Source: RGIG4608 sp045643885
GTDB taxonomy: Bacteria > Bacillota > Clostridia > Oscillospirales > CAG-272
Assembly: GCA_045643885.1 (NCBI GenBank)
Contig: JAZRFY010000001.1
Location: 1-18,333 of the forward strand
Length of the DNA: 18,333 nucleotides
Direction: 5' to 3'
Part shown: positions 1 through 5,359 of the stretch, in pieces
Numbering within the stretch: the stretch's first letter is position 1
How the letters are laid out: the number at the start of each line of letters is the position of its first letter
The notes under the pieces: model-generated
Seen by the model: only the letters and a program-made list of their open reading frames with translations
Told to the model about the DNA's origin: nothing
Databases searched by the model: none
Program-made: the position numbers and the translations under genes

Positions 1-7
1 CTGCCAT
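1..7 (-). CDS. secE: Start of a truncated gene, probably secE
   Basis: Only ATG-GCA-G is inside the window, read on the minus strand. It is preceded by a good ribosome binding site (AAAGGAG, 6-7 bases from the ATG), and the gene begins 17 bases after the rpmG stop. The protein cannot be identified from these bases. The secE call rests on the conserved bacterial order rpmG-secE-nusG-rplK-rplA. SecE would be the small essential membrane subunit of the SecYEG translocon. Confidence 0.5.
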
Positions 8-24
8 AATAATCTCCTTTACAA

Positions 25-186
25 TTACTTAGATTCTTTGTGAAGAGTGTGCTTGCGGCAGAATTTGCAGTACTTGTTCATCTCAAGTCTGTCGGGGTCA
101 TTCTTCTTGTTTTTCTTAGATTCATAGTTTCTCTGCTTGCACTCTGTACAAACGAGAGTAATCTTGACTCTTGCATCATTAGCCAT
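25..186 (-). CDS. rpmG: Ribosomal protein L33 (50S), zinc-ribbon form
   Basis: A 53-residue basic protein with the L33 pattern: N-terminal MANDARVKITLVCTEC, then a KYCKFC pair near residues 39-43. The two CxxC pairs (C13/C16 and C40/C43) make this the zinc-binding Cys-plus form. It is a component of the large ribosomal subunit. The reading frame stays open far upstream to the promoter, but the start at 186 is chosen because L33 begins here and GGGAGGTG lies about 10 bases upstream; the extra upstream residues would be translated leader. It is the first gene after a strong minus-strand promoter and is followed 17 bases later by a probable secE. Identification is firm. Confidence 0.95.
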   Translation of the reverse strand: MANDARVKITLVCTECKQRNYESKKNKKNDPDRLEMNKYCKFCRKHTLHKESK

Positions 187-318
187 TTTTTCGGCACCTC
201 CCATTAAAATTTTTTTGACCTGTCGGTCAGTGTACCTCCCTCTGAGAAGGCAGCATGCCTTGTCCTTTCGGACGGCGCTAAAAATAGGCATAACAAAAAA
301 GCCCATTCGCAGAGGTAC
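187..318 (-). promoter_or_regulatory. Structured 5' leader of rpmG-secE transcript (candidate)
   Basis: About 130 bases separate the predicted transcription start (near 316) from the rpmG ATG. The stretch contains several pairable elements: an outer 7-base helix (312-318 with 232-238, GTACCTC/GAGGTAC), a 4-bp hairpin with a GAAA loop (262-273), a 6-bp hairpin (247-261, AAGGCA/TGCCTT) and a 5-bp hairpin (216-229, TGACC/GGTCA). Bases 310-315 can alternatively pair with 239-244 (CCTCTG), which would compete with the outer helix. It could be an autoregulatory ribosomal-protein leader; no known family is recognised. Apart from this leader and two promoters, the 187-534 gap holds no gene I can support. 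Confidence 0.45.
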
Positions 319-322
319 TGCT

Positions 323-351
323 ATTTTATCATAAAAGCAATACAATGTCAA
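323..351 (-). promoter_or_regulatory. Sigma-A promoter of rpmG
   Basis: On the minus strand: perfect -35 TTGACA (351-346), 17-base spacer, -10 TAAAAT (328-323). Transcription would start near 316. Confidence 0.85.
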
Positions 352-474
352 GGGCTTTTTTGAAATTTGTTTCTATAATATATATTGCCGAAAACAACGA
401 TAATCTTTTTTGTATTTAATATTATAGGAAAGCTGAAAAGTTGGCTTGAATTCGAAGGTGCTTATTTAAAAATA

Positions 475-503
475 TTGACTTATTTTTTTATCCATGATAT
501 AAT
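475..503 (+). promoter_or_regulatory. Sigma-A promoter of the 535-975 gene
   Basis: TTGACT (475-480), 17-base AT-rich spacer, perfect TATAAT (498-503). The gene's AGGAGG follows at 521-526 and its ATG at 535. Confidence 0.85.
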
Positions 504-534
504 AAAAGCGTAATATATTTAGGAGGTTAACAAC

Positions 535-975
535 ATGACCAGCAAGGTATTATTCGGTGAAAAAACTATTACTTACAGTGAAAATTTTTGGACGGGCAAG
601 AAAACCATTTCAATAGATGGAGAAGAGCTTGCAAAGATAGATAAGATAACCTATATGTACGAGGGAAATTACTGTACTCTCAAGGGCAATTATCTTGAAG
701 GAGTTACCTTTACTATTGGCTCTCAAATTGTAACGTTGGTTCGCAAGCTGACAATTTTAGAAAAGATATTGTGCTTTATTCCTCTTATCGTAATTGTTAC
801 AGGTGGTGCAATTGGTGGCCTTTGCGGTGGTGCGGCATGTGCATATAATTTGTTTTCCGTCAGAAAAACCGATAAAACCATTGTTAAAATCCTGACCTCG
901 GTTGTTTCAACAGTAGTAGCCTTCGTTTGCTATTTGATTTTGGCAGGATTATTTCTTTCATTATTTGGCCTATAA
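535..975 (+). CDS. Small membrane protein with glycine zipper, unknown function
   Basis: A 146-residue protein that I do not recognise as a named family. Residues 1-70 look like a small soluble, beta-rich domain (alternating hydrophobic residues, several Gly/Tyr turns). Two hydrophobic spans follow, at about 79-105 and 118-144, separated by a short basic loop (SVRKTDKT). The first span carries two interleaved GxxxGxxxG patterns (G90/94/98 and G91/95/99), a helix-packing signature that suggests self-association or tight pairing with the second helix. The start is set by AGGAGG eight bases upstream. It is a single-gene unit with its own promoter (475-503) and a terminator shared with radA (990-1023). 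Its role is unknown. Confidence 0.8.
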   Translation: MTSKVLFGEKTITYSENFWTGKKTISIDGEELAKIDKITYMYEGNYCTLKGNYLEGVTFTIGSQIVTLVRKLTILEKILCFIPLIVIVTGGAIGGLCGGAACAYNLFSVRKTDKTIVKILTSVVSTVVAFVCYLILAGLFLSLFGL

Positions 976-989
976 AACAAAAATACATA

Positions 990-1023
990 AAAAGCTCTTG
1001 CTTGATATCAAGCAAGAGCTTTT
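990..1023. terminator. Bidirectional terminator between 535-975 gene and radA
   Basis: A perfect 34-base palindrome, with arm AAAAGCTCTTGCTTGAT and its exact complement. T-rich sequence follows on the plus strand (TGTTTTTA), and T-rich sequence follows on the minus strand as well. It sits between two convergent genes and can end both transcripts. Confidence 0.92.
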
Positions 1024-1027
1024 GTTT

Positions 1028-2413
1028 TTACTCATTGGGTTCAAGAAGCAGCTTCAAGGTATCATAGATGGACTTGACTCCGATAAGCTCGATATCGCAA
1101 TCAAGCTTTCTCTTTTCGAGGTTGCGATAGGGAACGACTGCCTTGGTAAATCCAAGACGCGCTGCTTCCTTAACGCGTTGCTCAAGATTGGAAACGGCTC
1201 TTACCTCACCCGAAAGACCAAGCTCGCCTATGGCAATAAGGTCGTCGGGCACGATTTTATCTCTGAGTGAAGAGATGAGCGCCATAGCAACTGCAAGGTC
1301 ACTTGCAGGCTCGTCTATGTGAAGCCCTCCAATAACGTTGATATAGGCATCGTTTGAAGAGAATCTCATATTGAGTCGTTTTTCAAGAACGGCAAGGATC
1401 AGATTGAGTCTATTATAATCAATTCCGTTTGACGTTCTTCTCGGTGCAGGGAATACCGTCGGAGAAACGAGCGCCTGAACCTCGGCAAGTATCGGACGCG
1501 TGCCCTCGATTGTGCAGAGCGCGCAGTTGCCGGAGGCATTCTTCGGACGGTCGGCAAGGAGCATTTCAGAGGGATTTAACACCTCGATAAGTCCCTTGTC
1601 ACCCATTTCAAAAACGCCGATCTCATTCGTTGAACCGTAACGGTTCTTCATCGCACGGATTATTCTGTAGGAATGCTGACGGTCTCCCTCAAAATAGAGA
1701 ACGGCATCCACCATATGCTCAAGAATTTTAGGACCTGCAATAGAGCCCTCCTTGTTAACGTGGCCAACGAGAATGACGGAAATGTCATCGTTTTTAGCCT
1801 TGGAAATGAAGGAGAGTGTGCATTCCTTTATCTGAGTTATCGTGCCCGGGGCACTTGATATCTTGTCACTGTACATAGTTTGAATGGAGTCAACGATGAT
1901 AACGTCGGGTTTTACCTTTTCAATCTGCAAAAGAGTTTTCTCAAGCTCGGTTTCGGTGAGGATGAAAAGATTTTTGCCAACGATGCCAAGTCTTTGAGCG
2001 CGGAGCTTGAGCTGACCTGTTGACTCCTCTCCCGAAATATACAACACCTTTTTGTTTTCTCCGAGAACGTCCGAAATCTGCATAAGTAAAGTGGACTTTC
2101 CTATGCCCGGCTCACCGGAAAGGAGAACCACAGAGCCGCAAACAAGACCTCCACCAAGCACTCTGTCAAGCTCGGCAAGACGGGTGTTGCTTCTTATATA
2201 ATTTGGAAGCTCTGTCTCTTCAAAACGGAGGGCAACGTTGTCCTTGCCCGTTGTGAGAGTTTTGTGCTTTATTTCGGTGGGCTTTTCGGGAGCTGTGGAT
2301 ATAACGTCCTCAACGTATGAGTTCCACGCGCCACACTGATTGCACTTTCCAAGCCATTTAGGAGAGATACAACCACATTCGGTGCATATATAAACAGTTT
2401 TTAAGCCTTTCAT
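1028..2413 (-). CDS. radA: DNA repair protein RadA (Sms)
   Basis: A 461-residue RadA/Sms of full normal length. Order of domains: zinc finger with C10/C13 and C24/C27; RecA-like ATPase with Walker A GEPGIGKST (about 100-108) and Walker B VIIVDS (about 171-176); the RadA-specific KNRYGST motif at 256-262; then a Lon-protease-like C-terminal domain (about 285-450) used for oligomerisation and lacking an obvious Ser-Lys protease dyad in family members. RadA is a DnaB-type helicase promoting branch migration of recombination intermediates. The start is supported by AAAGGAAG upstream. It lies downstream of the cwlD-like gene in the same direction, but it also has its own promoter inside that gene's 3' end. 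Confidence 0.97.
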   Translation of the reverse strand: MKGLKTVYICTECGCISPKWLGKCNQCGAWNSYVEDVISTAPEKPTEIKHKTLTTGKDNVALRFEETELPNYIRSNTRLAELDRVLGGGLVCGSVVLLSGEPGIGKSTLLMQISDVLGENKKVLYISGEESTGQLKLRAQRLGIVGKNLFILTETELEKTLLQIEKVKPDVIIVDSIQTMYSDKISSAPGTITQIKECTLSFISKAKNDDISVILVGHVNKEGSIAGPKILEHMVDAVLYFEGDRQHSYRIIRAMKNRYGSTNEIGVFEMGDKGLIEVLNPSEMLLADRPKNASGNCALCTIEGTRPILAEVQALVSPTVFPAPRRTSNGIDYNRLNLILAVLEKRLNMRFSSNDAYINVIGGLHIDEPASDLAVAMALISSLRDKIVPDDLIAIGELGLSGEVRAVSNLEQRVKEAARLGFTKAVVPYRNLEKRKLDCDIELIGVKSIYDTLKLLLEPNE

Positions 2414-2447
2414 AAACTATCTTCCTTTAATTTGAATCTATATCTAT

Positions 2448-2476
2448 ATTATAAGGAAAAAAGCATAAAAAATCAA
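2448..2476 (-). promoter_or_regulatory. Promoter of radA, overlapping the amidase stop
   Basis: On the minus strand: TTGATT (2476-2471), 17-base spacer, perfect TATAAT (2453-2448). The -35 covers the TGA stop of the upstream amidase gene (2473-2475), so radA can be transcribed independently. Confidence 0.75.
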
Positions 2477-3216
2477 GTATTATTCTGCGAAATAAACTCC
2501 ATTATGGCATTAAAAATGACTTTTGCGAGAATTTGTCGGTATTTGGCATCACCTAAGGAGGTGGCGTCCTCCTTGTTTGAGAGGAATCCACACTCGACAA
2601 GTACGGCAGGGAACGACGCGTTGTGAAGCAAAAAGATGCTGCTCGTTGCCTCCTTAATGCTTCGCTTGTTGTTTAGCTGAAGCTCGGATTTGACCTTTGT
2701 CTGTATCAGATTGGCAAGTGTGCGAGAGCGTGCATCCTCCTTGGAATACCAAACCTGAAGCCCACCGTATTGCGTTTGCGGAAAATAATTCATATGAATG
2801 CTTATAAGCACGGGATTTTTACATGACTTGGTAATTTCAAGCCTTTTTCTTATGTCCTGCGCCTTCTTTTTGCCCTCGTAATCGGAGGTGGGATCGTACA
2901 AAAGCACGTCGCTTTCACGAGTGAGGACAACTGAAATTCCTTCCTTCTTCAGCATATCGGCAAGGGAGAGGGCAATGTCGAGATTCAAATCCTTTTCTAC
3001 AAGACCGTTGCCCTCACACCCACCGTCCTCACCTCCGTGACCTGCATCGATAACGACGGTTAATTCGGATTTGGCTGATACCTGATTGCTGGGCAGTGGC
3101 AAATCAAAATTCATCATCGGTAATATAAGGATTAGTGAGATTAGCGCTGCCACGATGCAAAAAATAGCAAATTCGAGCGCAAATCCATAAGCATTTCGTT
3201 TTCGTTCATCTCTCAT
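2473..3216 (-). CDS. cwlD: N-acetylmuramoyl-L-alanine amidase, CwlD-like
   Basis: A 247-residue Amidase_3 zinc enzyme with an N-terminal membrane anchor (about 12-34) and the catalytic domain outside. It cleaves the bond between N-acetylmuramic acid and the stem peptide. The zinc and catalytic residues are visible: H60 in DAGHGGEDGG, E74 in LVEKDLNL, H141 in SIHMNYF, and the C-terminal Glu E209 in VECGFLSN. Single-domain anchored amidases of this length match CwlD, which makes muramic-delta-lactam in spore cortex; no SPOR or SH3 wall-binding repeats are present. The start at 3216 has CGGAG nine bases upstream. The CwlD assignment within Amidase_3 is inference from length and architecture. No strong vegetative promoter was found upstream. 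Confidence 0.9.
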   Translation of the reverse strand: MRDERKRNAYGFALEFAIFCIVAALISLILILPMMNFDLPLPSNQVSAKSELTVVIDAGHGGEDGGCEGNGLVEKDLNLDIALSLADMLKKEGISVVLTRESDVLLYDPTSDYEGKKKAQDIRKRLEITKSCKNPVLISIHMNYFPQTQYGGLQVWYSKEDARSRTLANLIQTKVKSELQLNNKRSIKEATSSIFLLHNASFPAVLVECGFLSNKEDATSLGDAKYRQILAKVIFNAIMEFISQNNT

Positions 3217-3306
3217 ATAATAAAACTCCGTTTTTGTTTATTTTATGAGAGTGAAAAAGGGTTTATTCAAGCGTTCTTACCGTGTATGATTTTGGTTGTA
3301 CGTTTT

Positions 3307-4098
3307 TTATTTTCCACTATCTCCTGCAAAAAATATAAATGCCTCGTCGATTATTTCGTTGCCTGCACCTATCTCAACGGATTGCCATGAAAGAGACGTG
3401 CCGTGATAGTTTACCTTTTTGATGCTTGTGCATCGGTAAAAAGCCATGTTAGCTATCGTTGTGACGTCACGCGAGATGTTGACGAAATTATCCTCCTTGC
3501 CTGCAGGATAGGTTATGAGTGTGCTTCCGTCGGCATTGTAAAGCACTCCTGTAATGGATTGATAAGAGGAATTATCCTCGTCAACCTCAATTTTGGTCAG
3601 ATATTTGCATCCTGAAAGAGCGTAGTTTCCAATCTCATCAACGCTTGACGGAATGAGTATCTCTCTGATAGATGAACCGTAAAATGCATATGCGCCAATC
3701 ACCTTTATTGTGTTTGGAAGCTCGATCCCTCGTATTTTGTTGCTGTTTTTGAAGGCATTGCTTGCAATTTCTGTGACGATATCACCATCAGGACTCATTA
3801 TAGGCACAATCACAAAGGAATCGGTGCAATCACCAATACCTGACAAGGAACAGGTGCCGTCTTCATTACTTATAAATTCAAGTCCCTTGCTTGAGGGATC
3901 CTCGATGGGAGGATCGTCATCAAGCGCTTCGGTTGAGGAGCTTGTGCTTCCATTTGCATCGTTTATTACGGGAATGCTATCCTGCTTTGCAATATTCATT
4001 GCCACCACGATAAGCATGGCAAGGACTGCCACAAGCAATATAGGGAGCGCGATGGTAAATCCCTTAATTATTTTTGATTTCATTTCTTCTCTGTCCAT
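3307..4098 (-). CDS. BspA-type leucine-rich repeat membrane protein
   Basis: 263 residues. A short basic N-terminus is followed by one strong membrane segment (about 14-36), a Ser/Thr/Asp/Pro-rich linker (40-72), and an extracytoplasmic domain of LRR_5 (BspA-type) repeats from about 85 to 245. Repeat hallmarks visible are ASNAFKNSNKIRGIELP, IGAYAFYGSSIREILIP, IGNYALSGCKYLTKIEV and IANMAFYRCTSIKKVNY, i.e. the I-x-x-x-A-F-x-x-C/S-x-x-L/I unit at about 23-residue spacing. Such domains usually mediate binding to proteins or host/matrix surfaces; there is no LPxTG or other anchor besides the membrane helix. The start is supported by AAAGGAT. It may be cotranscribed with the amidase 90 bases downstream. 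Ligand unknown. Confidence 0.88.
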   Translation of the reverse strand: MDREEMKSKIIKGFTIALPILLVAVLAMLIVVAMNIAKQDSIPVINDANGSTSSSTEALDDDPPIEDPSSKGLEFISNEDGTCSLSGIGDCTDSFVIVPIMSPDGDIVTEIASNAFKNSNKIRGIELPNTIKVIGAYAFYGSSIREILIPSSVDEIGNYALSGCKYLTKIEVDEDNSSYQSITGVLYNADGSTLITYPAGKEDNFVNISRDVTTIANMAFYRCTSIKKVNYHGTSLSWQSVEIGAGNEIIDEAFIFFAGDSGK

Positions 4099-4131
4099 AT
4101 TTTTATCCTTTCTTTATTGGTTGGTAAGGAG

Positions 4132-4161
4132 ATTCTATCACTCCAAACTTTTATATGTCAA
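4132..4161 (-). promoter_or_regulatory. Promoter of the LRR gene
   Basis: On the minus strand: perfect TTGACA (4161-4156), 18-base spacer, TAGAAT (4137-4132). It probably also drives the amidase downstream. Confidence 0.8.
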
Positions 4162-4291
4162 TCAAAAGAGGTCGTGCGAATGCGACGGGGTTTTATTCAC
4201 GATTTGTTTTTTTGACGGCATTTTTAAAGGAGAATAGCAAAAAAGGTATATGACAGTGTTATTTTATCCGTTTTTGCGACCGAATTTTCCA

Positions 4292-4320
4292 TTGCTTTTT
4301 GCATATTTTTGTGGTAAAAT
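4292..4320 (+). promoter_or_regulatory. Promoter of the S51 peptidase gene
   Basis: TTGCTT (4292-4297), 17-base spacer, TAAAAT (4315-4320). The ATG at 4353 follows with AAAGGA in between. Confidence 0.65.
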
Positions 4321-4352
4321 AGGCATATAATTATGATTTAAAGGAATTTTAT

Positions 4353-5057
4353 ATGGAAATCACAAAAAGAATAATTGCTATTGGTGGCGGTGAATTAAAG
4401 TCAAAGGAAACTCTCGAAATCGACCGATATATATCCGAGCTTGCTCACGAGCATGCAGGTGAAAACCGTCCCTACGGACTTTTTATCGGTACTGCCAGTC
4501 ACGATTCCATGCCGTATTTCAATAGCTTCAGAAAAACATTTACCTCCGTATTTGATATAAAGGCTGACGTTGCCCTTACAGTATACGGTGAAATGGATCT
4601 TGAAAAAATCAAGGGCAAATTCGAAAAGGCAGATTTTATTTACGTTGGGGGTGGAGATACCCTCTATATGATAAAAAGATGGAAGGAATTTGGTCTTTTA
4701 GAGCTTATCAAGGATGCATATGAGCGTGGAGTTATAATTTGCGGTCTTTCTGCAGGCGCGATTTGTTGGTTTGAGGATATATATACCGATTCCGAGCTTG
4801 TAGAACACGAGGGTGCATATTCAATGCAAAAGGGACTTGGCTGGTTAAAGGGAAGAATATCCCCACATTACAACGAGCGCGTTATTGATTTTGACAAGAT
4901 TATGCTCTCACTTGGCGAGGGTGAAAGGGCGTATGGAATTGAAAATCTTGCAGCACTTGAGTTTGTAAACGGAGAGCTTACCCGTTCAATAACCTGTGGA
5001 GGCAATGCCTATCTTATCGAAAATTGCAAAGGCTCTCTTGATAAGAAAATCATTTAA
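4353..5057 (+). CDS. Peptidase family S51 (dipeptidase E-like)
   Basis: A 234-residue cytoplasmic protein with the S51 (aspartyl dipeptidase PepE / cyanophycinase) fold related to class I glutamine amidotransferases. The nucleophile is S133 in the elbow motif CGLSAGAICWF. Probable catalytic His is H172 in ISPHYNER and the Glu is E197 in YGIENLAAL. VGGGDTLYM (98-106) is the usual S51 substrate-pocket loop. Known members cleave Asp-X dipeptides or cyanophycin; the substrate here cannot be told from sequence. Clostridia often carry this type annotated as type 1 glutamine amidotransferase-like protein. It has its own promoter at 4292-4320. No clear hairpin terminator follows before the next promoter at 5073. 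Confidence 0.9.
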   Translation: MEITKRIIAIGGGELKSKETLEIDRYISELAHEHAGENRPYGLFIGTASHDSMPYFNSFRKTFTSVFDIKADVALTVYGEMDLEKIKGKFEKADFIYVGGGDTLYMIKRWKEFGLLELIKDAYERGVIICGLSAGAICWFEDIYTDSELVEHEGAYSMQKGLGWLKGRISPHYNERVIDFDKIMLSLGEGERAYGIENLAALEFVNGELTRSITCGGNAYLIENCKGSLDKKII

Positions 5058-5072
5058 ATATGTAAATATCAG

Positions 5073-5101
5073 TTGACACAGTGCTAAAGCTGTGATAATA
5101 T
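5073..5101 (+). promoter_or_regulatory. Strong promoter of the 34-residue microprotein gene
   Basis: Perfect TTGACA (5073-5078), 17-base spacer, TAATAT (5096-5101) with an extended -10 TG (5093-5094). The -35 and spacer lie inside the left copy of the 19/20-base inverted repeat, the position a repressor operator would take. Confidence 0.88.
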
Positions 5102-5133
5102 TAACGTGTAAAATATGCAAGGAGGATTTGCTG

Positions 5134-5238
5134 ATGTTAAACATTTTCTTGGTTTTTTGGAATTTTCTTGTTATGGTTTTCGGCTCTGTTGTAGATGCCT
5201 TTGTTTGGCTCTTTGATTTTGTCGTAAGCTTGTTTTAA
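5134..5238 (+). CDS. 34-residue hydrophobic membrane microprotein
   Basis: A complete small gene: AAGGAGG at 5119-5125, ATG at 5134, TAA at 5236-5238, preceded by a near-consensus promoter and followed eight bases later by a strong terminator. The product is almost wholly hydrophobic (8 Phe, 8 Val, 2 Trp), with no Lys, Arg or His. Its only charges are Asp21 and Asp28, seven residues apart, so on a helix they would lie on one face. It should span or lie in the membrane once. It lacks the basic tail usual in type I toxins, and no antisense promoter is apparent. I do not recognise a family. The full transcription signals make translation very likely; function is unknown. Confidence 0.75.
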   Translation: MLNIFLVFWNFLVMVFGSVVDAFVWLFDFVVSLF

Positions 5239-5246
5239 CGTAAAAT

Positions 5247-5280
5247 AAAAAAGGACTGTGCGAGAACACAGTCCTTTTTT
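5247..5280. terminator. Terminator of the microprotein gene
   Basis: Perfect 14-bp stem (AAAAAAGGACTGTG and its complement) with loop CGAGAA, ending in T6. Because the stem is flanked by A- and T-tracts it can act in both directions. Confidence 0.92.
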
Positions 5281-5327
5281 ATTGCTTGATTTTGTTATTT
5301 TCGTTTAAGCTTTAGCACTCGTGTCAA

Positions 5328-5359
5328 AAATATACCGTATAAAAGGGGGCGGTATATTT
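5328..5359. repeat. Perfect dyad over the PBP ribosome binding site and start
   Basis: AAATATACCG (5328-5337) and its exact complement CGGTATATTT (5350-5359), separated by 12 bases that contain TATAAA and AGGGGG. The right arm reaches the first two bases of the TTG start codon (5358-5360). As DNA it could be an operator; as RNA it would be a hairpin presenting the ribosome binding site in its loop. Confidence 0.7.

Larger units (their letters stand above)
5073..5327. repeat. Long-range inverted repeat bracketing the microprotein gene
   Basis: Left copy at 5073-5091 (TTGACACAGTGCTAAAGCT, plus strand). Right copy at 5308-5327, which reads TTGACACGAGTGCTAAAGCT on the minus strand. The two match at 19 positions with a single inserted G. 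The 216 bases between them hold the microprotein gene's -10, its ORF and its terminator. Flanking AAATAT occurs at 5064-5069 and 5328-5333 but is not symmetrically placed, so no clear target duplication is shown. Possible roles are terminal repeats of a tiny element, ends of an invertible segment, or duplicated operators. Confidence 0.8.

Noticed and set aside
187..351. N-terminal extension of L33 to residue 108
   Set aside because: The extra residues do not resemble L33, the frame reaches into the promoter, and GGGAGGTG is located before the ATG at 186.
4249..4329. 26-codon ORF in the LRR/S51 intergenic region
   Set aside because: It overlaps the S51 promoter and has no adequate ribosome binding site.
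5134..5238. Type I toxin-antitoxin peptide
   Set aside because: The peptide has no Lys or Arg tail, its net charge is negative, and no antisense promoter with a good -10 is visible over the gene.
5073..5327. CIRCE operator for HrcA
   Set aside because: CIRCE needs TTAGCACTC-N9-GAGTGCTAA. Here the halves are 220 bases apart and in the opposite order, and no second half follows either site at nine bases.
5308..5327. Convergent promoter on the minus strand using the right repeat's TTGACA
   Set aside because: No -10-like hexamer occurs 16-18 bases downstream.
5064..5333. Target-site duplication (AAATAT) proving transposition
   Set aside because: The left copy is 3 bases away from the repeat end and the right copy is directly adjacent; the AT-rich hexamer is common here, so it is not convincing.
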